Assembly: GCA_025174535.1 (NCBI GenBank) | Contig: JALBUN010000015.1 | Location: 184,501 to 248,500 of the forward strand | Reading direction: 5' to 3' | Source of the DNA: Cantharellus purpuraceus | Lineage: Eukaryota > Basidiomycota > Agaricomycetes > Cantharellales > Hydnaceae | DNA: 64,000 nt | The notes under the pieces: model-generated | What the model was told of the DNA's origin: nothing | The model's input: the letters and a program-made list of their open reading frames with translations, nothing else | The model's database searches: none | Position numbers and translations under genes: made by a program | Shown here: one piece after another, positions 52,192 to 63,626 of the stretch | Position numbering within the stretch: position 1 is the first letter of the stretch | Layout of the letters: every line of letters starts with the position of its first letter

Positions 52192-53366
52192 TTATTGATA
52201 GTACTTGAGGGAGTTGATCTCGAAGTACGCGGTCTTGAAGGCGCTCGGATTCTGCTGGACGAAGCTTAAACAAGCCTGCGGGCCGCCATTGAAAACGTTA
52301 CCCTCCCAGGTTCCGCATAGCTCAACTACGACAGACTGAATGTGCGGCCTCCACATATGATATAAGATTATGCTTACTGTTGAAGATGATCGATTGCGGA
52401 CCAAAGTGAGCATTGATGTCGCAGTCCGTTGAAGCAAGATTTGTCACGGGTGTGCCCCAGCCTCCCGGGTTCGGGTTACCGCTGGTAATGTCACCAGGAA
52501 TGTGATTGCGATCGAAATGCCACATCTAGAAATACAAGTGTTAAGTGAGTAAGAGTGTGAATAGAAATCAGGCTCACCTTGATGAAGTTGGATGTCCACT
52601 CTAGAGCGTAAACACCCCCCCCTTCGTTACTGGCACCGCTTCCAAAGGACGTATTGCTGGGGTCAATGTTGCCGCAAGCTTCGTCGTTGTGCGCCAAAGC
52701 ATTGCAGTCAGTTCCTTCTGCTGAGTTGAACTGGCCTGTTTGAGGCTGGCTTGTGTCATAGATACATCCTGCCGAGGTATGATAAGACAAGGTGTTCTGG
52801 ACATTATTTCCGACTCCCTCGTAGATGTCAATTTCGCCCGAGTTGGGCCAGTTGCCGTCCGCTCCGCTGAGCCAGAAGGCAGGCCACGTTCCCTCGCCGT
52901 ATGGCAAATGAACAGCGTCGAGGATCAACAGACCAAACTGAATAGGCTGCTGGGACGAGATACGAGCAGATGGACGGAGGTTGGTGCCACTGTATGTGAA
53001 GGTGGAGTCGACAGAGAGACCTGCAATCAATTCAGTTTTCAGGCCTGCATCAAGAGCAGAGACTGAGTACCGAAATGTCCCTGAGAATTCACCCAGACAA
53101 GCCCCTGCTGTTGAGCAGCAGTTCGAGGCATGTAATATGCGGCCGACGGCGCACTTGAACTGCCGGTAGGGTCCGACATTGTGCCATCGTCCCAGAAATT
53201 GAATTCGTTGATGAAATCTGATGATGGAATCAATTCTCTGCAAGAATGAAATGTATGACGTTGTCTACGAACCACTTCCTGTGTAAGTCCGAGAGAGTGT
53301 GTACCCTCGCACTGAGGACAACGCAGCGAAGAGAGCTAGAAGTGCAAAGGATAGACACATTTGCAT
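52192..53366 (-). CDS. secreted glycoside hydrolase family 16 protein (beta-glucanase-like)
   Basis: ATG at 53364-53366, TAA at 52192-52194. The N-terminus MQMCLSFALLALFAALSS is a signal peptide. Then follow SSDFINEFNFWDDGTMS, AQQQGLVWVNSQGHFG, LDAVHLPYGEGTWPAFWLSG and the catalytic GEIDIYEGV, which fits the GH16 ExDxxE motif (nucleophile, helper Asp, acid/base). Later parts are GCIYDTSQPQTGQFNS, ALEWTSNFIKMWHFDRN and CGTWEGNVFNGG. This subfamily acts on beta-1,3 and mixed beta-1,3/1,4 glucans outside the cell, in wall remodelling or substrate use. The exact substrate cannot be read from sequence. Introns are short and restore the frame. A TATA-like element lies 59 bp upstream of the ATG. Confidence 0.92.
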
Positions 53367-53424
53367 TGCAAGTCTGGATGCTTGGAAGCAATCCTGGAGA
53401 GTCCTGCCTAACTCGCGCATCCTT

Positions 53425-53430
53425 CTTATA
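53425..53430 (-). promoter_or_regulatory. TATA-like element of the GH16 gene
   Basis: TATAAG on the minus strand, 58 bp before the start codon. Motif match only. Confidence 0.4.
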
Positions 53431-55954
53431 TTTCTGTCCAGGGCGTGCACTGACTTTGCAGACAATTCCTGATCACATGGGTTCCGGCGGCCACTCACGG
53501 ATTTCCGAGTCAAGAATAGGTTAAAATTCTCTGGGATGAGGGTCCAAATGAGGAGTGACCTGTAGACACAGAGGTTCGTGTCATCTAAGGAGGGTCTAGT
53601 GTCGGTTGATGGCCATGTGAAGTGTAGAAAGCGGGAAAATGACGATATTTCACCGCACACGATAGGGACATGTGGGGGTGAAGTGCAACCTGAAGACCAA
53701 CCGCGCGGAATTCATCAGGAAGGTGAAGCAGCCACACGCGCAACCATACACGTCTGGATGAATAGATTGTGGACAAGCCTCATGTCAACGCAGAACATAG
53801 AAATAGGCCATACCGGCACCAATCTGTGTACCATTTTCTGCGCGATGCTGCAGGGTCCAAGTATTGACTCAGCATTCTGGCCATAAGTAAGCTCTTCGCT
53901 AGAATATCTATTGTAAGGGTGCGTTCAAATACAGCCGAACTGCGGCCGATATCATGTCGGAGATATATCTCAAGCCTGTGATGTGTTCGCCAGCTCAGAG
54001 CAAGGTCAGAATTTGCGCCAAAGGAGAGTGGTCAGCGGGCTCTTTTCATGCTCACAATTGCGTTACACACGTGGAACAGTCTCTACTTGGACCAGGTCCC
54101 CAAATATCCTTTCCTTCTCTAGATATGTCAGGGTGTGTTCGTTGATCTTGTGGCTCTCTGTATCTAGGTCTCCATGACGCGTCGGAATGCGCTGAAGCAG
54201 TAACTTGGAGAGGATTTGGGAACCTATACGTAGCATCCCTAGAACACATCCTCTGCAACCGATGTCAATAGAATTGGACACTGCCCATTTTCCCGTAGAT
54301 AATTTGAGACGCCTTGTTAGAGGCATCGATCACAGAGTGCGGACTTCGGAAGTAAGAGACGCGCTCAGCGTGCAGCTGTGCTAAAAAAAAAAACTCCATG
54401 AGTTTCACGCAATAATGAGTATAAGTACTCCTAACTGGCAGATACTTCTTCCCATCTTATTAATGGTATTTCCCTGATACGGTCGGTCTCGGTGAGATTT
54501 CCATTGTGACAGACTGTGGTAAAGGTTGATGACTCCCCATGTAACGCTGCTATTTTGATCTCACTTTGTGAATAGCTAATGTCTGAGATGCCACGGATCC
54601 GCTGGTTGATTTAATCTAGGAGGTGAGGATCCTGAAACGTAAGCCGAAGGAGGAAGAAGCCTCCGTGACTTGCCCGTGACGTCGCAACGCAAGGTGCCTC
54701 CTGGAGAACTTTCACTGCATTCACCGGACCAATTGTCCGCGAAGCCATCGTATGGCTAACATCCAGAGTCGTTCGCATGGATATTTCTTCAACAATGCTA
54801 ATAAGCAGATAACCACGGCTTTCCCTAGTGGCACCTCTAAACATAGGCTGGCATTTCTAACCATACGCCTTGCTTTGCAACTTATTGATAACGCGAAGAT
54901 GGCCTAGGAAACTATGGTACGTTCGTAGACCTGGAAATCGGAATATGTAAGGTTGGGTGGGCGTACTGATCAGCCTCGGATCTGCACATATGACCATCCG
55001 GTCAGCCTGACGACAGAACACCATGCGCATCATCTTTAATAAATTTCGCTGTCCTCTTGATCTTTCGCACCCAGGTCGTCTCCAAATCCACAGGGGGGCA
55101 CAAAATAAAGACTTTCAAGGTCCTCGTGCTCAGAGTGGCCCGGCAACAGAAACCGCGTGCGCCATGCTATGCAGTGCCTGATCATAAGACCGCCTATTCT
55201 GCTACAGGTGTGTGCTGTACGCGCATTGTGTTGACGTGCCATCTATCAGTCAGCTTGGTATTACATGGTAAAGTTGTTCCCACATTTGGACGCGACGTCT
55301 CAGTGAGCCACGAGTGCTGCAATTAACCATCTAGGCGGATTATCGGTACCTTACAGCACCCCTAGGAAGAATAGGGGCAGTGCGCGCTAGCGGGACCATA
55401 GACAGAGCTAGTGAGGCATTGAGGACGTAGGCTACAAGTGTGTGACCAATGATGCCTCGAAGCGCGTTACCTTGGTTCCGGAGGTTGTAAGTGTTTGTAC
55501 ATGTCAAGCGAGGGTTAGGGCTAGCGTTGCCTTACTGTTCCCCGTGCCGCAATGCTGCTCAACGCCACAGTGAACTTCGTATGCTGTCAAGTATAGCTTA
55601 GAGTCTCCCGGCTTCAACCATAAATAGACATGTAGGATCGGGGTCTTGAGCTGTCGAGATAACCGATCTGACTGCCACTATGTGATGCACCTGTTCGCCC
55701 AACGGCAAAAAAAATTAGGAATCGACCAAGTCCAGCATGCTCAATATCTAGATACAGGCCCATTTGTCTAGCGGAGGAAGATGAAATGCGAAGGTCCGAA
55801 CCATTATGGTGGCAACGGACATCGCTCGTGTGTCTGTAAAGCTCTGTATGGCGTAAAGCTATTATATACATCACAGGGCCCTGGAGCGATGAAAATCCAA
55901 TACAGTATCGTGGAGACAAAACTAGAAACCAAGATAAGTGCATATCCACAGCTA
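53431..55954. other. intergenic, no supported gene
   Basis: About 2.5 kb upstream of the GH16 gene and downstream of the small membrane protein. Many short overlapping frames, none with a domain or plausible splicing. An A-run of 11 lies at about 54383-54393. No repeat family of the window occurs here. Confidence 0.4.
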
Positions 55955-56568
55955 TCATTCCTTGTGCGCTACTGGAGGCCCAGGTGGTGGCGCGTAAGAA
56001 GGGTACTGCGGGGGAATACCGGGCTAGACAAGCATAACGATAAGTCAATCAACAATTTATATGAATGATCTGGGATATACGGACTTGAGAGTATGGTTCT
56101 GATTGATACGCAGGTGCACCGTTATATTGCTCGTAGGATGCATGAACCGGAGGAGGATACTGCGGCCCGTGACCCACTACGTTGGTTGGGTTGTAAGTGC
56201 TTTGATTGTTGTTTTGGTTGTAGTTATATCCAGGAGCAGGATAGGTCTGTGTTGCGTTTGCGTTATTAATGTAAGCCTGGTTGGCACGATGGGCACTGCG
56301 CCGTCTTGATGCGCCCAACACGACGAAAAAGAGCATAATCAGGAAGAAGACACCGAATGCAATGCCAACTCTGGCGCCGACGGATAATCCTTCGCAAACT
56401 TCTCGACCGCGACTAAAAGCCAAACTCAGTCTCGACATAGTGTTCGTGAAGTAGCATCATGAAGACACACCTGTCGATGAAGCAATCGGCACTCACAGCC
56501 GGCAAAGCTGAGAGCAATAGCAGACTTGCTGCTGTGCGTTCGAGAGTGGGTCGTATAGTCAATGTCAT
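55955..56568 (-). CDS. small single-pass membrane protein with Pro/Tyr-rich tail (RCR-like)
   Basis: Spliced gene of about 160 residues, ATG 56566-56568, stop 55955-55957. Exon 1 encodes a signal peptide (SLLLLSALPAVSA) and DCFID. Exon 2 gives SRGREVCEGLSVGARVG, one membrane helix (IAFGVFFLIMLFFVVLG), a basic stop-transfer ASRRRSAHR and a Tyr/Asn/Pro-rich cytosolic tail with PQYPPPVHASY. The last exon ends YPSYAPPPGPPVAHKE. The layout (short lumenal part, one helix, Arg cluster, PPxY-like tail) resembles the RCR (Congo red resistance) family, whose tails bind Rsp5-type ubiquitin ligases; that assignment is tentative. The start in exon 1 was preferred because it supplies the signal peptide and a clean GT/AG join. 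Confidence 0.7.
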
Positions 56569-57421
56569 GAATGGAGGAGTCAGGCTGGGAATGGCGTTGC
56601 GGCTCTTATGGGTCCCAGTGGCAGTGTAAAGCGCTGCGGCTCTTATGGGTCCTAGTGGCAGTGTAAAGTGATTACCTCATCACTACGACGTTAGCTGTGT
56701 CCCTGGACTGCCCGCATCCTCCACAAGGACAGCGACCTTCTTTATGTAATGCATTGACGTCAATCAATCTTGATGACGAGATGTGTTGTTCAGGCCGTGA
56801 TATTGGAGATGCAGGGTAGACAAACGACGAAGGAGACCAAAAGACGAGGCGAGAGTGGATCGATCGGCAGACAATCCCTTTTATATGACTCGCCGAATTG
56901 AGAGTTCACCCTGAATCCACCCAGTCTATTATTAGAACAGTTTACTTGTATAGCAAGCAGACATCTCTGTAGTTCCCTTCGACTGATAGAAAGTACCTCC
57001 GATCCCCTCATAGAGCATCCTTTCAAACAGGCAGACAAGACGCAACTCTAAATTTGTTTCGACCACATTCAAATAAATCCACATACCCAGCCACAGATGT
57101 AGTCAGGTGAATTGCGCTAGCAAATTTGTGAGACTTTCTTTGTATGCTCCAGATTCAGGCGGTATCAGCTGAGTATTAGATGGGAGTATATATATACCTA
57201 ATCAGATGCTGGAGAAGGTAACTACAGAATTACAACGGAAATGTGATCTCGTCTGCGCTGGTCTGAACTCATCTGATACCCACTAACACTCCTAATGCCA
57301 GCCACCACCTAACACTGACAACATGCAGCCACTGCATACAGTGAGTAGGTGAAAACGACATTGTCGATTTTCCCATAATAGCTAAAATCCAACTTTCAAC
57401 ATAGCCGTGTTTGTAGCGTCG
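56569..57421. other. intergenic with a 37-bp tandem duplication
   Basis: GCGGCTCTTATGGGTC(C)... is repeated with a 37-bp period at 56598-56669, just upstream of the small membrane protein gene, so it could be part of its promoter. No reading frame of interest. Confidence 0.5.
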
Positions 57422-59938
57422 TCATTGCAATACACGTTGCCAATCCAAGGTGCCTAGGCCGTCCCATGTGAATGTAGCCGCTGTGTCCGAAAACAGCTCA
57501 GTCCCCAAGAGATTAATATCCAAATCCAACTGCATCTGCTCCTGCGCCTGCTGCGAAAGGCCCACGTCCGACTCGTCTGCATTCCTCTGATGCTCATGAT
57601 GTCCCTGTCCATCATGCAGCGGAAGCTGCTGTGGCTGCTGTGAACGCTCCGGGGTCGTGTGCCCGTCCGGATCAGTATCCGACGCCATCAGCTTCGCGTG
57701 TTTCTCTGTCCAGATACGGAACAGGGCTTCAAGGACAACCACATACCGCGAAGCGGCATGGTCATACAAAGGCACTGGGTTCCCTTCCATTGCCTTCATG
57801 TGCCCAATATTTCCCATGCGCTCGATTGCCTTGCAGATCGCTATCTCTGCATGCTTCGTGAACCCTGCCGGGGAGGGTTCCGCTACTCCGCGTTGACGAC
57901 CATACTCGTACGACGCGATTCGATGTCTCAGCACAAACATGACCGCGAGGACGACCATGGCGAAGATCCGATCGGGTGCCAGTGCCAGCAGGGGCAGAGT
58001 GGCTGCGCCGTGCTGAGTGTCGTCAGTACGCCCTGCGTCAGAGCGCACCTCAGAGAAGGTGTTGAAGAGCCGAATGATCGCATGAGCGTATTTATTCCCC
58101 ATGACGCTCCATGACCAAAGCGTACCCTTGACCTCATCTGAAGCGGACACCACCGGACAGGCGTAGCAGACAGTGAGGGCGCAATGCGTGGTTAATACTA
58201 AACATACATAATGATACTCGAGTTCGAGGACTGCGTAATACACTGCCTTGGATACATCGGACTCGCCTATAAGTTGGCTTCACTGAGCCAGAGCCCGAGT
58301 ACGTCGTTGAACATGGACTCACTAGATATAGTGCCAAATTCAATTTCCCATTCACCGAGCTTGGTTAAACACATTTGCACAACGTTGATATAATTGAGTA
58401 GTGCGTCACGATCCTTGGGTATGGCTCGCGTATTTTTGTCGGAAAAGAGTCCGCGTTCGGAAAGACCAGCAGTCACGATTCTATGCAAGGTCGTTTGAAG
58501 GAGGACGAGAATATCGGCAGTACTGCCGTTCGCTAGGGAAAGTCCAGAAGCTGTGCCAAATGCTTGAATGAGGTCTTCCATTGCTGGAGATGGCGTTACA
58601 TTGCCAGCTCCCAGGGTCAATCTGTGTGTTTGGTCAGGATCGGGAAGAAACGTATGGATTTCATTCACATTGTCTCATTTGCACAAATTGCATACCACTA
58701 GGTGATGGGCTGATGAGTCGTGGGAAGCGTCAAGTTGTAGAAAACTTATGCATACCAATCTGATGTGATCTACATTCGTGTTTCTATGCTGGGAATTATC
58801 GGTGTCAGAACGGTCATGTGGAACTGTGAACAATTCCTGGTTGACTGAGCTGGCCAGACGCTTTGCACCGTGAACGAGCAGAGCCACGTCGTCCGCGGCG
58901 TCGAGGGGCCATAGGATTAGGGTGAGAAGAGCATATAAAGACTCCACAAGCGGGTAGGCGGCGGGATTGGCGAATACTTTACCAACGTGGTGTAATGAGT
59001 GTGCTCGCAAATGTTCCATGGATCTCGGGGATATTGCGCCAAGTGACCGAGCGGCAGTTGCATGAATGACGGTGGAGAGAAAAGGGGATACATCGTCCAG
59101 CGTGCCATTCTTTCCCAACTTTACAAATGGAAGCCAAGGGGAATAATGAATTCGAAAACTGACTTTTGTTGGCGAAAATTCAGACAAAGAACGAAGGCAA
59201 CTCACTGATCCTTTAATATCTTTTCCTCAGTGAGGGTCAATATTTTTGTTTCTGGGGAAACGTTTTCTTGCAATGGTGAGCTGTTGCCCTGGCTTCGCCG
59301 CACAAGTGTCTGGAGAAGGGTGAGAGGGGCCGCCCAACGTTGCCAGGCGGCGCGAAAGCGCGCTAGGTCGCTATCAAAGGAAAGATCTCGGAGCATGGGA
59401 AGGAGAGTCGATTCCACGGTGGAGAGGGCTTCTGGGGAGAGTGACAGCTTGGGAGCTGCCGCTTTCCTGATATCCGCTGGATTGACCTGTGAGGAAAAAG
59501 TGGGCCTGCTGCTAGCCCCCGAAGGGCCGGCGGATGCAGGTGCTCGGATATCCCGAGAAACCATCTCTGTAGAGTTCTCCAGAACATGCAGAGCGGCGTC
59601 ACCTAGAGATCTGAAACCAGAGTGTTAACAGTTACAGAGCGAAATGACTGCTCCATTATTCACCCGCGGTGTATCCGACGTTCATTGCGTGGGAGGATGG
59701 GGCGCGGTCTTCTATACTTGGAGCTTTCCACAAGTAACCCACCGGTTTCGACTATGCAAGGTATGCCAATGACGCCACAGCGATGGCACCCATTTGTTTC
59801 CCCTGCTAGTCTTTCACAACGACTCTTCTGCTTTCGACAGGCATTGCATGCTTTGGATGCCTTGGATCTCCGACGATTAATTATTGAGGGAGGTTCGGGA
59901 TTGTCGTGCGGACGTCTAATAGGGTTACTCAAGTCCAT
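57422..59938 (-). CDS. Zn2Cys6 fungal transcription factor
   Basis: ATG at 59936-59938 (MDLSNPIRRPHDNPEP), stop 57422-57424. The N-terminus holds a binuclear zinc cluster C-X2-C-X6-C-X9-C-X2-C-X6-C at residues 31-61, preceded by the basic NRRRSKASKA. The rest is a long helical middle region (PLTLLQTLVRRSQGN, FLSTVIHATAARSLGAISP, ALLTLILWPLDAADDVALL) of the kind found in fungal-specific regulators, and an acidic/Gln-rich C-terminus (QQPQQLPLHDGQGHHEHQ, then LDLDINLLGTELF) that may activate transcription. Such proteins bind CGG-type sites as dimers in the nucleus. Targets are unknown; no neighbouring pathway cluster indicates one. Several short introns interrupt the gene. Confidence 0.88.
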
Positions 59939-61271
59939 GGTCGGGATAGGTCTCGATGCCAGCGGATGAACTTTTGGTCACGGGCGCCTAAACGGAGGGG
60001 ACTCCTATTGGACACCTTCTCCCGATACCGATGGAACATGGTCAGAATACCATACTGTACCTTCACTTCATTATCACAAGACTTCTGTGAGCTCCCACAC
60101 ACCATTTTGAACTTGCACCTACATGTGTCTTTTACTAGTTGGCATATCAAGGACTACACCGTTGCTTCCATTCTCGACATCCATGAAGTACATGGAGTGG
60201 TCCCACTGAAAACCTGCGATGTGTGACTATGTATGGGAAACAGACCGGAGCATAGAAGGTTTGGTATATACGGCCTCAATGTATATAAAAAAATTGTCCC
60301 CAATTGCCACAGAATGTGAAGACACTCGCACTTGCCCTGAAATTTGAAGCAACCCTACTGTACCTTGAGATGCCTTAAAAGAGGACACGGACGAGAAATA
60401 ACAGCCTAGAGTGGCCTGGGGAGAAGGCACAGACGAAAAGCGGGGAAAATTACTCTCTCGAGGCCTGTTCCGATCTCCAGAGAGCTATGACCTAGGCCAG
60501 GGCCAAAAACGGACGAAAAGTGGCAAAAGCTTGAAATTTTGGAACAGGCCTTGGTAGCGATTGTCAGGGGTCCTGCTGACACAAGTTGAGGTGAACTACA
60601 ATGAATCCAAGCCTATTCGAAAGCTGGCCTACCTGCCAACCGTGCGCGTGAATAGCGGCCACTAGCCACGGTGGCAGCAGGCACTGTTGGAAGAACTCCG
60701 TATCATCGAGGAAGTAGAATAGAAGTTGCTGTACTATACGGTTCTTTAGATTCTACCCTTATATACAATTCTCTAGTTCTATATTTAATATTATACCGCA
60801 TGATACTTGTGAATTCTCGCATTGCCGGATCCCTCGATGGTATAGATACTCGCCCCTTCGTTAGAGTACGCAACAGGTGCGTCAATTGATCCCTTGATTC
60901 TGATGCTGATTGACAGCACTCCGACTTATAACCAGTCCCTAAGGCGCCAGCACTGCAGACAAGTGACCAATGTCACCGCCGAGAAGTGCTCGCCTTCTAG
61001 TACTGGTTACAGCGGAGCGGGCACTGAAAATCGTCGTCAGACAACACTTCAGTAAGGAGCCATGTATACATTATTTTCATGCGTATTAGAACACTGGTAC
61101 TCAATAATGTCTGAGCACATTGCGCTGACTGAAGAAAAAAAGTAAATTTATTGCTGTAGATCTTCATCAACCTGAGGATCCACAAAGATGGACCTCACAA
61201 ATACTTCACTCCTATCCACAATTTCCAGCTGGTTGCCCCTCTTCACATGGCCAATTATGGAGCCTATTTCT
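59939..61271. other. intergenic, mini inverted repeat, no gene
   Basis: Upstream region of the transcription factor gene, then sequence leading to a copia LTR. The only structure noted is AGGCCTGTTCC at 60461-60471 and its complement at 60541-60551. Confidence 0.4.
60461..60551. repeat. 91-bp block with 11-bp inverted ends
   Basis: AGGCCTGTTCC and GGAACAGGCCT bound a short block that may be a miniature transposon remnant. No target duplication is seen, so this is weak. Confidence 0.35.
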
Positions 61272-61654
61272 TGTTGAACATAGATGCATCAACATGTTTG
61301 TTTGGATTCACAGCAGTCCACAGTCTGACAGCCAGCTGCTGCAGCACTAACTGTTTATGGCTGCTGCCAGAGAGGTATACAAGAAAATTTTCATTTGTTT
61401 TGATTTTCCCTCAGTCTTCATACAATTGAAACTGAGGCTCATGTTGGAAGGAACACGCTTGCATGTTCTGTTGGGTCCATGGCAGTCCACAAACTTACAC
61501 AGTCAGTTGCAGTTGTACTAACTGTTTATGGATATGGCACCAAACAGGTATATAATGATAGACAATTTTCTTAGTAGAGTTTTCCCTCAGTCTTCATACT
61601 ATCAAGACTGAGTCTCTCATTTCATAGCTCCCACTGCGCTTTACTATTTCAACA
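61272..61654 (+). repeat. LTR F, copia 5' LTR
   Basis: The block starts TGTTGAACATAG and ends TTTCAACA, with perfect 7-bp inverted ends TGTTGAA/TTCAACA. It contains an internal tandem duplication of about 190 bp (ACTAACTGTTTATGG and TTTTCCCTCAGTCTTCATAC each occur twice). A primer-binding site and a copia gag follow immediately, which fixes it as a 5' LTR. Confidence 0.75.
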
Positions 61655-61668
61655 GGTTATGGGCCCTG
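61655..61668 (+). promoter_or_regulatory. primer-binding site of the copia element
   Basis: GGTTATGGGCCCTG directly follows the LTR. TTATGRGCCC-like sites that pair with an internal part of initiator tRNA-Met are typical of fungal copia elements. The tRNA pairing is inferred from family knowledge. Confidence 0.5.
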
Positions 61669-61698
61669 TTGCCTAAACCATAGATCACTATTGAAGTC

Positions 61699-61926
61699 AT
61701 GTCTAATTCAACAACTACTCCACCCTTTGACAAGCTATCAGACTGCCTCTATGACATTCCTTATCTGGATGGTGATGGTTCTAATTACCAAGCATTGAAA
61801 TACCATGTACAAACCATTCTTGAACTACAAGGTTTGTGGAAGGCTATTGAAGGAACTGAAGCAGACAATGACCAGATCCAAGATGCACATGTGCAAATCA
61901 TCCTGACTCTGAAGGATGAGCCATTG
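61699..61926 (+). pseudogene. copia gag (UBN2 type), interrupted
   Basis: ATG at 61699 opens MSNSTTTPPFDKLSDCLYD, then IPYLDGDGSNYQALKYHV and LELQGLWKAIEGTE, the usual start of a copia gag. After LTLKDEPL the frame is broken by LTR D (61927-62749). Beyond it only about 17 codons remain before a stop. The LTR, primer site and gag show the 5' end of a copia retrotransposon, now inactive. Confidence 0.78.
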
Positions 61927-62749
61927 TGTTAAGAAAAGATATGGAGGGGTGTTGTGGGTGAGTGTAAAATGATGGTGAGGGATGGTGGCGAAGTAGATTT
62001 TGAATAGGGGAGCAATTACTGCAAGGATGCAGATATATGCGGGGTCGATGGAAAGATATTGTTTAGTAGAGTAATGTTACCAAATATCAGAATATTTGGT
62101 TAAGAACTGGGACTTCTGCGAAATATTTGAGCAGAAATGGGAATAGCAACACTTCGAAAAAGTGTTTGCTTAATAGAAATGGATGTAATGATCCAAATCG
62201 TTCGTAATTTGAGATAGCAATAGTTGATGCAATATCATAATGGGATATGCAAAAGATTTCCAATCGAATAGGTCGTTTAGGAGTTATTCCAGGAACGACA
62301 GAAAGTTGACACAAGCTGTTTGTTTGCAGCTTGGAAGGGATTAAGAGTAGTGAATCTCCTTATTGATACTCGTACACAGTTGTAGTTAATATACAATTTG
62401 ACAATCACATGATAAAAAAGCCTTTTAGTAAGATTGAAACATATGATAAAAGAAATGATGTGGATACTGATAATATGTGATGTCATGGGGAAAAACTTTT
62501 TACAGAGAAAGGAGTTTTTACCCGTTTGACTTGAGGTTTATGACGAATGAAAATCATCATAATACCTCCCTTTTTGAGTAGTAGCCACCCCCGTAGAACG
62601 AAAGGATGGCTCACAAAATAAAATCGAAAAACACCTTCTCCTCATCCCTTAATCAAAAAATTCCCAAACTTTTCACAACTTTTTCTTATCATAAAACTCC
62701 CCCTTCTTGCTCCAATAGATTGTAATATTCCTTGAATAAATTCTTGACA
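61927..62749 (-). repeat. LTR D, solo LTR with TSD CATTG
   Basis: On the plus strand TGTTAAGAAAAG to AATTCTTGACA, flanked by CATTG (61922-61926 and 62750-62754). Same length (823 bp) as the copy at 21870-22692 and opposite orientation. It disrupts the copia gag. Confidence 0.93.
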
Positions 62750-62946
62750 CATTGAACAGCATCATTGGAGTCACCTCAACTTGTCAAGAGGTTACCTTGT
62801 CAAGGAGCTAGCAACCAAGAAGTTGATGGGGTAAATCTTAGTCGATATACAAACTACTGTAACATACAGAGAGTAGCCCATATGTTACAATAGAGAAGTG
62901 GGAAGCAGATTGGAGGATCATATGGTGCAAGGTAGAGAATTACATA

Positions 62947-63288
62947 TTGGCAACTTGTAAGAAGGAGCTGCATGTTGCTAGGTCAGTGATCCAGCTTTGC
63001 AAGTGTGAGATGGAGAAGGCAGTGGCAGAACAGCAGGACAAGGAGGAGGAGAGGGAGCACTTGGAGGCCACATCAAAAAGGAGTAGACCACCCAAGGCTC
63101 TGGCTCCAACAGAGCCATTTGGTGGGCCCAGTGTAATTTGCAACTTGTGTCATGATGCAGGTGTGGAGTGTGTATGGCCCACTGGTCCAACCCATCACCT
63201 TTGGTCCTGCAATTGTTGTCAGGGTTGGAAAGGAGGGTGTAGGGTCAATGGGAAGTTTGATCCCCAAAGTTGGAGTGTCAAGCTCTGA
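62947..63288 (+). pseudogene. transposon protein with Zn-cluster-like Cys motifs, fragment
   Basis: The open frame has a helical charged start (CEMEKAVAEQQDKEEEREH), a basic linker SKRSRPPKALAP and two cysteine modules CNLCHDAGVECVWP and CNCCQGWKGGCRVNG. These resemble the C-X2-C-X6-C modules of fungal zinc clusters. No ATG precedes it, and in-frame stops follow within the related downstream frame (to about 63626). Similar proteins are common in agaricomycete repeats; function is unknown. It is cut by LTR C at 63627. Confidence 0.45.
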
Positions 63289-63626
63289 CTAGTGGTACAA
63301 GGAGGTGTGGAGAAAGAACCAGAAGGTCATCCGACCAAAAAGTAGCAGACAGAGATGGGTGCTGTGGCAGCTGGAGGTAGCAGTGTCGGATTGGAAGGAG
63401 CAATGACTGGCACAGGTACAGGGTGCGTCTCTGCACCCAACAGTACTGTGGGCCAGCTTATCTGGCTGGTTAACCTGCAGTCAGAGCACCTCCAGTGAAT
63501 GGAGGGGTTGTTAGTGGAGTTAGTGAAGACAATGAAACAGAAGAAGGTTCTAGAGAGTTGGTGGACTGCTGAGTTGTGTCAGCTGCAGAAGTTCATGGCT
63601 CCCTTGGATGAGGATTCGGACATGGG

